Positions 22,230 through 31,988 of a DNA stretch of 64,000 nucleotides are shown piece by piece. Every line of letters starts with the position of its first letter. Position 1 is the first letter of the stretch. Origin of the DNA: Turnera subulata (lineage: Eukaryota; Streptophyta; Magnoliopsida; Malpighiales; Passifloraceae); contig JAKUCV010001557.1 of assembly GCA_028386065.3 (NCBI GenBank), positions 4,335 through 68,334 on the forward strand, read 5' to 3'. The position numbers were made by a program, and so were the translations under genes. The notes beneath the pieces are model-generated. The model worked only from the letters and a program-made list of their open reading frames with translations. It did no database searches and was not told the DNA's origin.

Positions 22230-24650
22230 ATTGGTAGGTATTTGTTGGTTGATGTTATGTGAGAGGATGATTGATATATAGTATCTTATTAGTGTCTTTC
22301 TTTCTTGAATAGATTTGCTTTTAAGTTTTAATCGCCACTTACTAGTGATCATTTTGTTTAAAGTTCGTATCAGTTAGTTTCATTAGGGAACTTCTGTTGC
22401 TGCTTTCTTGGTGAATCCTTGTGGCCCGCCCCTGTTGCCCCAGCTAAGTTTTCTTCACACACAAGAGGTTGGGGTTACAAAAGCCAGGGGTTGGTCACAT
22501 TTGGATTTGTGAACTTCTGTCACTATCCTTGTCCACATTCTTGAGTGGACGACTGAGTGCATTGAGAATGGGTTACTTCTTCTAAGACAAGACAATAGAA
22601 GCTTGCTTGTGAGGGAGATTTTTATACTCTTTCAATGCACACAATTATACTCTTCATCTTTCGCATTGTTTGGCATTATCTCACTTGCTCCTGCAAAATG
22701 CTGGGTTTGAAATATCCATCTTAGACTTCATCTTAACTAGAGGATTCCTAGATTTCAAATAGGTTTATCCATGGTGTATTTTCTTATCCAGGGACGTATT
22801 GGATTCTACTTGTCGGTAAGAGCTTCAATGCTTTTCTTAGTTCGGGCTTCAATGCTTCTTCTTATCTCTCTTGCTGCAACATTGTCACCATATAGGATTG
22901 GTTTGCTTGCTGTGTTAAGATAGGATTTTTTTTTTAAGGAATATAAAAAAATGGGCAGGTCAATTCATTGTTGGCACTTGAAGAGCTGGATGGTGAGGTG
23001 TTAAACAAAAATAGGCAACCATCTTGTCCAAGTTATCGTCCCACTCCATCCAAAGGCATGCTGTTAATACCCATTCATTGGTGATGCACGACCATAAAAG
23101 AAAACTCCTAGATGGTAATTCAGCATTAGGGTTTGTTATATGGGAATAGGTCGGAGAAGTGTCAGATAAAATTTGGCCATATGTGGTTGAAACTAAATGT
23201 AATTGGGAGAGAAAACTCCTCCCTCGCTCTGGAAAAAAGGGTTAGGGAATCACTTTTGGATGAAAGTTTCGCACTCATGGAAGAAATTGTGCAAGTCTCC
23301 ATTTTTATTCATAAAACTGTGGAAATTGCAAGATTCTGGTGGGATTGGATTATTGGATCATAGAACCCCCTATTTAGCAAGATTTTGTCATGTAATGAGT
23401 AACTGAACATGTTGAGGATGGAATATCTCCACTTCCACATTCATGATTGGAGATCCACAGCATCTTATTTTGAGCGTGAACTATGAATAAAAGCTGTTTG
23501 CAACTGTCCAATCTCTGAAAGCTGCACAGATATCTTGGTTAAGTTTTGATCTTTTTATAATCTTGTTATATCTTCAGGTTCTTTGAATTGTATCCAATAT
23601 GTATTATGATTATCTCTAATTAAGGTGGTACTAAGTCTGGTACTTTAGTATCATATTGAAAAATTTTTGTTGTTCATTTGGTGTTTGGAGTTTTGGAGTA
23701 TGCCACCAATCAATCTAATTCATATTAGTTTACCGTCCTTCAAACAAAATAGGTATCAGCTTTATCATTATTCAGTGAAGAAAAGCTTTATACTGATACT
23801 AGCTGTTGCATGTACATGACCACGATTAACTGGGAATTTTGTTACCTACTTCAGTTATGTGGAGCATCACGACTGCTTTTTCTGTTTCTGTGGCCAAAAG
23901 TTTACCTCAACAATAAAGAATGTAGCGGAATAGAACTGCAAAGTTGTAAATTTCAGAAGATTTGAGGGCAGATTTTTAGGCTGCATAATAAGTGTCGGTG
24001 GATTTTGTGCCTCAGTTTGCTCTGTTTCTGGTCTGTAGGGGTTTCATCTGTTCGTTGTGTTTGCATTTAGTTGAACGTCTGATGTCGATTGTTTTTTCTT
24101 TGTTCATTTTTGAACAAAATTGCAGATACAAATAGTTCCTCTATGATCTTGTTACATCATAGCATTATGTTTGTTGCTTGACTCCAAGCAGAAGGCAAAA
24201 GCTTAAATAATTGTGTCCTATCTCCGTCAATCGTTTTTTAGCCTCTTATGTCTATCAATTTAGTACAGTACTCCTGTTTGCTTCTTAAGTTTCTAACTTT
24301 TCTGTGCTAAAGCTTCATTTCTATGTGTATCGGCAATCGATATCCTTTTGCTTTCTTAGGTTGATGTGTAAATAGCTTCTGTTTTACTTATTTTTTTCAA
24401 TTGTGATGCTTGTTTTTTCATATTTGTAGAGTATCAATATTTGACTTGGTTCCTAATTTTGATGGGCAAGTTTGCTTTGCTGCATATGAGTGTTTTCATT
24501 GCTTCCAAAAGGGCAAGAGTTATTTTTTTTTTTGATGAAGTCGGAGTTGACTTTTGGCAATTTCAGAAGGAAACAATGATTGTATTGTACAATAAAGGTA
24601 CTTTAATGCCACTTGCTAGAATGAAGTGTCAAATCTAGAATTGCGAATTG

Positions 24651-24655
24651 CTATA
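24651..24655 (+). repeat. Probable target-site duplication of gag-only element G, left
   Basis: CTATA before the LTR start at 24656. The right flank at 28483-28487 is ATATA, so four of five bases match. Confidence 0.55.
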
Positions 24656-25103
24656 TGATGCAGGAGCATAATTATTAGTACTTTTAATATTTAATTTTAT
24701 TTTATGCTGGGTCGGTTGCTCTTCATGTGTCACTGTTCACATGTTACTATAGTAAGTTGGTACTGTTCACATGTTACTATAGTAAGTCGGTACTGTTCAC
24801 ATGTTACTATAGTAAGTCGGTACTGTTCACATGTTACTATAGTAAGTCGGTACTGTTCACATGTATTGTTCACTCGTACTTTAGCAGTAATCCTTTTATG
24901 TTTAGGTTTTCTCTAGTATAAATAGGTTACGCTAGCTCTAGTTTGAATAGTTTATTATTATCTTATTTTGACTAAATGCTAATAGTGTTTTTAAACTCTA
25001 ATTATCAAACTATTGTTCCTAAACAATTTTGTTTGCGTATTCCGCTAGAATATTTGTTATTTTGAGTTCTCTTTTCTCTATTCTATTTCTATACCCTACA
25101 TCA
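24656..25103 (+). repeat. 5' LTR of element G (448 bp)
   Basis: Contains the 30-bp tandem repeats (24731-24864) and a CTAGTATAAATAGG TATA-like site near 24913. It is 121 bp longer than the 3' LTR, mostly because of the repeat expansion. Confidence 0.85.
24731..24864 (+). repeat. 30-bp tandem repeat, 4.5 copies, in the 5' LTR of G
   Basis: The unit (T/C)ACTGTTCAC-ATGTTACTAT-AGTAAGT(T/C)GG is repeated at 24731, 24761, 24791 and 24821, with a partial fifth copy at 24851. The 3' LTR has one diverged copy only. Confidence 0.95.
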
Positions 25104-26251
25104 ATTGGTAGCAGAGCAAAACGCTCGTGAATAGGTTTGCGAAACAACACCATGGTAGGAAGAGCTAGAGGTTGTGGGCACGAAAATCAAAATCAGCAAG
25201 ATGTCTTAGTTGAGATTCAGCGAAAGATTGCAGCATTATCGCGAGATATGCGTGCGCTACGGTGACAGGAACCTTTGGCAGCCAGGATGGAGATTCCGGA
25301 AGGCAACCCCAACCCTGCAGATATACCGGAAGGTAGTCAAGGGGAAGAGCCAACGGAAGTTGATGATACTGAATATGACAACCCTTTTCACGACGATGGA
25401 ACTGCAAACAAAGCAAAAAGAGGCAGACTTGAAGAGAGATTAATTCATGCTTTAGATCTAAATAGTGGTGGAATTAAGATAGAAGTTTCAGATTGTTCTG
25501 GAAAGATGCATACGGAAGACTATTTAGATTGGGAAGCAAGTATGGAGAATTATTTTGAGTGGAAACCTTTGGTTGAGAAGAGTAAAGTGTTATTTGTTAA
25601 GCTTAAATTGAAAGGTACTACGCTTCAATGGTGGAAGAGAGTTGAGGAGCAACATGTACGTCAAAGAAAGCCTAAAATTGACTTTTGGGAACATACAAAG
25701 AGAAAGTTGCGCAAGCAATTTTTGCCATCTGATTATGCTATGGAGTTATATGAGAGATTTCATTTGTTAAGACAGTGAAGCATGACAGTGGAGGAGTATA
25801 CGGCTGAAGTCAACAAATTACTGATTAGAGTTGGTCTTAGAGAGTCAAAAGAACAATTGACATCTCTTTATCTTTCAGGTTTAAACCAAGCTGTTAGGGA
25901 TGAGATGGGTGTTGTACGCTTGTTCAATTTGGAAGATGCGCGGCAATACGCATTGATGGCTGGAAAACTGGTGCAACGCTATGGAGCAAGGCGTCCCTTG
26001 TTTGGAAGAACTGATAGAATTGTGCAAAAAGGTGTTGCTGTCTTTAGTGGCAATAAACCAGACCGAAACACTCACAAATCCAGCCAAGGTGGTGCTCTGA
26101 ATAATCGCTTTGGTGCAAAGAATTCTGACATTAGTGGAAGGAGTGAGAGAGGTAGAGATTCTAATCAATCGAAGGCTCAATTCAGTTCTGGTCCTTCAAC
26201 TTCTAAGGCTGGTAATGAGTCTCGTATTCGTTGTTTTACTTTTGGAGAAAA

Positions 26252-26267
26252 GGGACACTTCTCTTTT
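26252..26267 (+). repeat. 16-bp target-site duplication of the LINE fragment, left
   Basis: GGGACACTTCTCTTTT, repeated exactly at 27295-27310 on the other side of the insertion. Confidence 0.9.
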
Positions 26268-26308
26268 TTTTTTTTTGGTCTGAAAGGAGTCGAAATTTCA
26301 TTGATCAG

Positions 26309-27013
26309 TCAGCAAAATACAACCGGCCTTAAAGGCCAACACACGCCCTGAGAGTCTTTCCTCATAATATCCTGTAATACGAAAGGAGGGCTCGATAATA
26401 CAGTTAGCCCCAAATTATGTTGGTATGCATGACTGGCCAGTTTATCGGCACATTCATTAACCAGTCTTGGCACTAAAGAAATATTTATAGACCAATTTCT
26501 AGCCAAAATAGTTTTAATCTCCCAGATGAGGCTGTCAAGTTCCATTTCCGGGGGCAAGTCTGAGGTGATCCATTCGATCGCGATCAAGGAGTCTACCTCT
26601 AGTTCCACCAATTTGTAGTTGAGCTCCCATGCTAGTCTAAGACCAGCCAATATACCCCAAAGTTCTGCCTGGAGTGGGGAACATGATCCGAGATTAAGGC
26701 AAAATCCAGACAACCATTCGCCCTTGGGATCGCGCAGTACACCTCGAGCTGCTGCCTTTAGTAGTTGAGGATTCATAGCCCCATCTGTGTTTAGCTTTAC
26801 CCATCCATCAGGGGGAGGGGACCAAAAGGTAGGGCTGTTTCCAGTGGAGGGGATGGGACCGAGTAGTTGGGTATGTAAGACTGAGGCAGCTGTGAATTCC
26901 TTCGCCAAGAAAATGATGGTCTTGACTGGTGTTGGATCTGCTGCAGCTTCATGATCAAAAACCAACTGATTTCGCCAAAGCCATATCTTCCAACAGGTGG
27001 TGGCAAATACCAT
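26309..27013 (-). pseudogene. LINE ORF2 C-terminus: RNase H domain
   Basis: Minus-strand frame of 234 codons. It carries the RNase H catalytic pattern: KLNTDGAM (Asp), LQAELWGIL (Glu), LEVDSL (Asp) and a later VNECADKLA (Asp). Plant L1-type LINEs carry such a domain at the end of ORF2 to remove RNA from the RNA:DNA hybrid. This copy lacks the endonuclease and reverse transcriptase parts, so it is a fragment of a dead-on-arrival insertion even though the domain itself looks intact. Confidence 0.8.
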
Positions 27014-27294
27014 AGACTAATCAAGTCCCTCCGGAGTTCTTGAGTGGTTTTGGATATTTTGTAATAGCCAGTTTTGAGTGTTCTGGGTAAAGAAGTCAGG
27101 TTGAAAGGAGAGCGCATTTATGGATTTCCAAATATCTCTGGCATATCGGCAGTCCCTGAGCACATGTAGACATGATTCCACCATGTCTGGACAGCGTGGA
27201 CAATGTGGGTTGTTGGCAATGTGGCGGTCAACACGGAGCTTATTGGTGATGAGTCTCTCGTGACCAAGTAGCCAAAGGAAGGCGCAAATACGGT
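27014..27294 (-). pseudogene. LINE ORF2: zf-RVT-like segment
   Basis: Minus-strand frame upstream of the RNase H frame, separated from it by a stop. It contains ICAFLWLLGHERLITN and a CPRCPDMVESCLHVLRDC pattern typical of the zf-RVT region of plant LINE ORF2. It is truncated at the 5' end of the insertion. Confidence 0.75.
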
Positions 27295-28155
27295 GGGACA
27301 CTTCTCTTTTAGTTGTCCACAAGGTAGAGTGAATTCAGCGAACTTGGAAGATGAAGAAGATGTGGCATTTGAACCTGTTAATGATGAGCAGGATGAAGAG
27401 GATGGATATCCGGATGAAGAGAATGATAACGAAGAAGATGGATATCAAGAGGAGAGCAGGCTGTTGTTGATGACAAACAAATGTGAGGAAGAAGATTGGA
27501 ATTCTCCACCAATCTGTGACAGTTATAGTGATGATAATGATGTCTTTCCTATTGAAGAAATTTCAATGAGCAGGCTAGATGAGTGTGAAGAAAATATTAC
27601 AACAACAATAGCAGAAGAATTTTTCATGAGCAGGCAAGATGGAAACAAAGTGAACATTGCAGCAACAGTAAGAGATTCCTATGACCCTTTTGAATGTACT
27701 GCTCAAACTCTTTCCAAGACAGATTATAGTAACGATTTTGTGCAACTAACTTTCGAAAAGAGTGAAAGAGAAGTTTGGCCAAAGATGGATAACTATTCTG
27801 GCATGTATAGGATCTCCCATGTGCAGGGCGATGCAGATGTAATTGATTCTATATGGATGAATTTTATGGAGAACACATCTGAACAGGAAAGTGCTAGATT
27901 GAAAACAGAAGTTAAGAAAATTATTGAAGGCACGCTCAATGTGGATTCTGGTCAACTTCAGATGTCTTCATCAACTTCTAAGGAGTTTGGATCTTGTGGA
28001 GTGTGTGTTCGATGCTTAGTATTTTATTGCAGCAAGCTGAAAGACATTTTATGTTTGAAGTTCCAAAGGAAGAAAGGTTGGCAAGGTCTGATAGGACACC
28101 TACATGATCGGGATAAGATCAACTTGCAAACAAGTTGTTTTCAACCTGAGGAGAT
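27295..28155 (+). pseudogene. Gag of element G, second part: end of zinc knuckle and acidic tail
   Basis: The interrupted frame resumes in the second copy of the target site (GHFSFSCPQ). It stays open for about 280 codons, running through the LTR junction to a stop at 28169-28171. The product is strongly acidic (many Glu/Asp between 27345 and 27620) with no protease motif. The last 60 codons are basic and end EEIDAGA next to the 3' LTR, like the tail of a pol frame. I recognise no further domain. Confidence 0.6.
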
Positions 28156-28482
28156 TGATGCAGGAGCATAATTATTAGTATTCTAATGCTGGGTCGGTTA
28201 CTGTTTATGTGTCACTGTTCATGTGCTACTGTAGCAAGCCGCTACTTTTCATACGTACTTTAGCCGTAATTTTTTTATATTTAGGTTTTCTCTAGTATAA
28301 ATAGGTTATACTAGCTCTAGTTTGAATAGCTTGTTATTATCTTATTTTGAAAAAACGTCTCTAGAGGTTTTAAGCCCTAATCATCAAACTATTGTTCCTA
28401 AACAATTTTGTTTGCGTATTCCGCTAGAATCTTTGTTATTTTGATTTCTCTTTTCTCTATTCTAGTTCTCTACCCTACATCA
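28156..28482 (+). repeat. 3' LTR of element G (327 bp)
   Basis: Same ends as the 5' LTR, with many substitutions and without the expanded 30-bp repeat. The differences between the two LTRs point to an old insertion. Confidence 0.85.
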
Positions 28483-28675
28483 ATATATATGTGGTCTAAT
28501 TTGATCTTTCCTGGCATGTTCAATTGTAGTCTTATCAGTACTACTACTCCGGTGCAAATGAATCCTATATTGCCACTCTAATTTGCATTTAAAAGTTTGT
28601 CATGTAAGACACGTGGGTCACGTCGTAATAAGCAAAGTTCACTGTTTCAGCTGCTTTTCTGGTTGTCAGTGCATT

Positions 28676-30494
28676 ATGTCAGGCACAGAGGAGGCTGCCA
28701 AGCAAGCGGGTTTAGCTGAGGACAAACCTTCCATGCCGTCATCTGAAGAGGAGGTCTGTTTTCTTTTACATGATGTCTGAGAACTTAAAAGCTATAAAAT
28801 GTTTTGAGTAGTTGCTATTCCTATTATTCTCTCATTGTCCTGATGCTTTTCTACTTCTCTCAGGAGCAAGCAATAAAGAAAAAATATGGAGGAATCGTGC
28901 CTAAGAAGAAGCCACTAATTTCTAAGGTGCATTATGATAGAAGATTATTGATATGAAGTGTTTTGTATACTGATTCTTAGTTAGTTATTGGATTTTGTCT
29001 TTTTTATCTTTGGAGCTCGCTTTTGGTGGCAGGATCACGAGCGTGCATATTTTGATTCTGCTGATTGGGCACTTGGAAAGGTATTGGTTTCAATGTATTT
29101 CTCCACATTTTACTTGGAATGCAATTAGGTACTCGAGTTTCATTGAGCTAATATTTTTGAGTAATAACAGCAAGGTGTCGAGAAGCCCAAAGGACCACTG
29201 GAAGCCCTACGGCCCAAGCTACAGGTATAAATTTATTATTACATTCCTCAATCCTTCGATTCTCTGCTTTCTTTGTGGTTTCTCCTGACTGCAAAAATTT
29301 GGACATTGTTACATAATACAAAAATATTGGTTAATAATTCCTCTTACTGGTTCAACAATTTTAGCAATGGTTGACTTATAAGCTCGATGTTTAGCACCGG
29401 TACTAGTCATGAGATACTTGAATCTGTTGTATAGGATGAAGCTGGCTTACTCGAGTATTGGAGCTGTAATTAAATGGGTCCTGATTCTTGGGAATTTTAT
29501 TTGCTCCGTTTAAGGATTCACTACAATTTCCTTCGAATATTTGTGATGGTGTCATCTTTTATGCCTGCTTCTGATATGGATTCCTCATTTTTGTCTTTCC
29601 CAAAGAATTACATTATCTTCAAACATTATCTCGATTTTCTTCTAGGTGACCTTTTTCTTTCTTTTTTTTTTTTTGACGAAATGCATTCAAAAACCGAGAG
29701 GCACCACTATGTAGCACCTTCTGGTCCTAATTGCCATGATAAATTGTCAAAAAGGGTTGTATAGCCAAGTGAAGCAGAATCAGTGAATGGTTATGAACAT
29801 GTGAAGGCTGGAACTATCTCCAAAACTGATTAATCCAGATATGGATTCTTTTGCTCTCCTGGTGCTGATAATTTTAAGAGGAATGGATCATCGGAGTCAA
29901 GCCAGCTATGCAAGAAGATGCATTGAATTGGTGGAACTGGAAAAATGTACTAAGTAAATTCAAATGTTTGGCACATACGTGTTTGTAGTTAGTTGAAGTT
30001 TTCACTTGATATGTGCCAGGAGATACAGAATAAATGGTCAATAGTTTGCAATTGGGGCAACTATCTTCTCCTAACTTAATTATGCTCTTCAGGACTTCGA
30101 TGTTTCACTAGTTGTGGAAGTAGCCGCTAAAAATAGATTTATTGTCGTCCTTATCCCTATCAAGGAAGCAGCTTGATGTTTTGTCTTTTAAAAAGTTTTA
30201 GTACTATGAGAAGCCTGGAGCCATGAAATTTTAGTGGTTGCTTATTTTAATTTCTATTCTATGTTTTAGCCCACACAACAGCAAACACGATACCGAAAGT
30301 CTCCTTATGCCCCAACAGATGGTGAAGGTATGTTTGATATCTGTTTTGTGGCTTATGAAGTTTCAGGTCCTTTAAATTGCCTCTCCTTTTTGTTTGATTT
30401 TCCATAGTATGAAAATGTAAAACAATCCTTCTATGTTTATCTTTATGAAGATGCAGGCAGCGCTCCGTCTGATGAAGCAGCAGCCAATGAATGA
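28676..30494 (+). CDS. Endosulfine/ARPP19-family protein (spliced, 112 codons)
   Basis: Six coding exons: 28676-28753, 28864-28926, 29033-29080, 29171-29224, 30270-30327 and 30457-30494. All introns are GT..AG, and the exons join in frame from ATG to TGA without a stop. The protein starts MSGTEEAAKQAG. It carries the family core: KKYGG and KKPLISK (residues 32-47), then the signature FDSADW at about residues 54-59, then KPKGPLEALRPKLQ. In animals the Ser of the equivalent FDSGDY motif is phosphorylated by Greatwall kinase, and the phosphoprotein then inhibits PP2A-B55, controlling mitosis. A similar PP2A-regulatory role in plants is inferred from family membership. Plant members are small like this one. 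The gene looks intact. Exon sizes of 78, 63, 48 and 54 nt keep phase 0; the last intron is phase 1. Confidence 0.92.
29225..30269 (+). other. Endosulfine gene intron between the fifth and sixth exons (1045 bp)
   Basis: Bounded by CAG|GTATAA and TTTTAG|CCC. T-rich and non-coding. It holds a T-run at 29660-29672 followed by GACGAAATGCATTC, which faintly resembles the antisense 3' end of a LINE or SINE, but nothing more can be supported. Confidence 0.7.
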
Positions 30495-30780
30495 GAAATT
30501 ACCCCTACTGTTTTGTTTTGGTCTGGACTTCTTGATGATGCACTTCTCTGTGAACAACAAACTACTGTCAGTCTCCTGATCCAGCGAGGACAGAAAGTTG
30601 ATTGTTTGAGGTACCTACCACCACATAGGTCCAGTAACTTTCCCATATCTTCAATAATAAAGTTGTCGAAATAGTTTGGTGCCAGAAAAACAACATTCTT
30701 ATGATTTGTGAGGCTTCATTTTGGACCCTGAAGCTCATTATATGTAATTCTAAACACTTAAGTCAGACTTCTAAGTGCTG
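30495..30780 (+). other. Probable 3' UTR of the endosulfine gene
   Basis: Follows the TGA. An AATAAA polyadenylation-like signal lies at 30656-30661. The true end is not visible. Confidence 0.45.
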
Positions 30781-31220
30781 ATAAGTGTAATTCTTGATTT
30801 TTGCTTATCTCGTAAGAAAGGTTATGGTGGCTTCTTCTGTCTATCTAGAATTTTTGTTTGCAGAAGAGAAAAAAAAAGAGAAAGAAATATGTTTTTTCAT
30901 TAACATTGAAGCATTGTTTACCCAAAAGAACGATAAGCAACTCAGTATTGCTGGATCCAATTGTTGAATAAATGGTGTTTTACGCTCTTGAACACGGCTT
31001 AGATTGGAAATAAAGCGGTTTCACCTTGTGACGGATTCACCTGGTGATGGCTACATTATGACAAACCTGAACCTCGGTGGCTTTGCTGATGGCGGAAAAC
31101 TGAGGACACAATGATCTTAGCTGTAGTGAAGAGATAACTATTCCTATTTAAAAAATGAAAGGACAAACATACTATATTGATCGTATTGTTTTTTGTCACT
31201 ATGGCAAATATATGTCTGCC
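30781..31220. other. Intergenic DNA without recognisable features
   Basis: AT-rich, with an A/G-rich run near 30867-30890. No gene or transposon end found. Confidence 0.5.
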
Positions 31221-31615
31221 ATAAATAAATTATGTGAAATTATGTGAATGTCACTGTTATTAACGGGTAAAATTCATTTTTACTAGGTAGATTCATCTCC
31301 TTAGTCATTTATTTTTTATAATTATATTTATCTTAATCTTAATATCCTCTTTTTTTATTTGACATCTATTTGATTTTATTCATTTAAATTAATCAAACCT
31401 GTTTGTTTCTATCTTCCCATTTTCAATTATATATTATCCTTCATTCTTTCATATTTGTACACTTACATGTTGCTATAAACTTCACATCTCTTCTCATATA
31501 CGCTTGTCTTCTCAAGCTCTCTCCATCTTAGTTTAATTATTTTTCATTATCAATATTATTATCAAAGTTGTATTATTACCATTAAGATTGAATTTCATCC
31601 CCTAATTTTATAACA
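31221..31615 (+). repeat. Copia-type LTR copy, separate from the next one
   Basis: Aligns with the interrupted LTR at 31749-39110: both share the AATAAATTATGTGAATG start and the final ATTAAG..GAATTTCATC, ending ATTTTATAACA. It lacks the LINE and foldback insertions and so shows the empty sites. It may be a solo LTR or one half of a tandem LTR pair. Confidence 0.6.
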
Positions 31616-31904
31616 ATATCCTTTTTATATACTCTTATGATTGATCTAGGATTTTAAAAGTCTCCTCCAATGCCAAGTTGATCTGCAAGATATTTATGAA
31701 CACGAAATAGATCAACACCTTTATGGACATGAAATCCATTTTTGTATTATAAATAAATTATGTGAATGCCATTGTTACCGTTCGGTAAAATTCGTTTTTC
31801 CATACTCGAATTTACGTAAATATTTTATCCCTACATTTAACATCTACTTGGATCCAACTCTTTCGCAAATTACCTTCTATAATTCCATTTGTCAATCTTA
31901 ATTA

Positions 31905-31913
31905 ATCTTCATT
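31905..31913 (+). repeat. Candidate LINE target-site duplication, left
   Basis: ATCTTCATT, matched at 37944-37952 just past the LINE poly(A). It lies inside the copia LTR, which continues on the other side of the LINE. Confidence 0.55.
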
Positions 31914-31988
31914 ATAATAACTAATATTGAATTGTAAGAAGTTGATATTTTCCTTGGGTCCGAAGATATCGGTGTGACTTAGGGTTTT

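Larger units (their letters stand above)
26268..27294 (-). mobile_element. 5'-truncated plant LINE inserted in the gag zinc knuckle
   Basis: About 1.03 kb. A T-run at 26264-26276 is the poly(A) tail on the minus strand, with a 16-bp target-site duplication on both sides. Only the C-terminal part of ORF2 remains: a zf-RVT-type segment and an RNase H domain. It is inserted antisense to element G and to the host gene. Confidence 0.9.
25152..27310 (+). pseudogene. Gag of element G, first part (broken by stops and a LINE)
   Basis: Starts at ATG 25152-25154. An in-frame TGA stands at 25263-25265 and another at 25776-25778; the frame is otherwise continuous to the LINE at 26268 and resumes after 27294. 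Recognisable parts are an acidic N-terminus, a capsid region with DYLDWEASMENYFEW near 25520-25560 and KGTTLQWWKRV near 25610, then a basic Ser/Gly-rich linker and a CCHC zinc knuckle. In the knuckle the second Cys is replaced by Phe (CFTF..). Gag would form the virus-like particle and bind element RNA. As it stands it could not be made in one piece. Confidence 0.75.
24656..28482 (+). mobile_element. Gag-only non-autonomous LTR retrotransposon G in the endosulfine intron
   Basis: LTRs at 24656-25103 and 28156-28482 both start TGATGCAGGAGCATAATTA and end TACCCTACATCA. A primer binding site ATTGGTAGCAGAGC follows at 25104. The interior encodes a Ty3/gypsy gag and an acidic C-terminal extension but no protease, reverse transcriptase or integrase. 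This matches the published TR-GAG class (LTR elements coding only for gag). The gag is split by a LINE fragment at 26268-27294. Confidence 0.85.
21815..28669 (+). other. Large 5' UTR intron (about 6.9 kb) hosting a retrotransposon
   Basis: Inferred from the donor at 21815 and the acceptor TTGTCAG at 28669, seven bases before the start codon. T-rich, with no exon-like conserved frame. It contains a TA/CA microsatellite (22190-22229) and a gag-only LTR element (24656-28482) in the same orientation as the gene. The rest (21815-24650 and 28488-28669) shows no recognisable gene. Confidence 0.5.

Noticed and set aside
22128..22352. 74-codon minus-strand frame
   Set aside because: Spans the TA/CA microsatellite; no domain.
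23133..23406. Overlapping frames in the 5' UTR intron
   Set aside because: No recognisable domain or splice structure; intron sequence.
24727..24864. CRISPR-like array (regular 30-bp repeats)
   Set aside because: Units are directly contiguous with no spacers, inside a plant LTR.
24704..24921. Frames with repeated residues
   Set aside because: They translate the 30-bp LTR repeat.
28995..29288. 97-codon frame over endosulfine exons
   Set aside because: Runs through introns in a different frame from the spliced product.
29655..29760. Possible SINE or LINE tail in an intron
   Set aside because: Only a T-run and a vague similarity; no duplication or body found.
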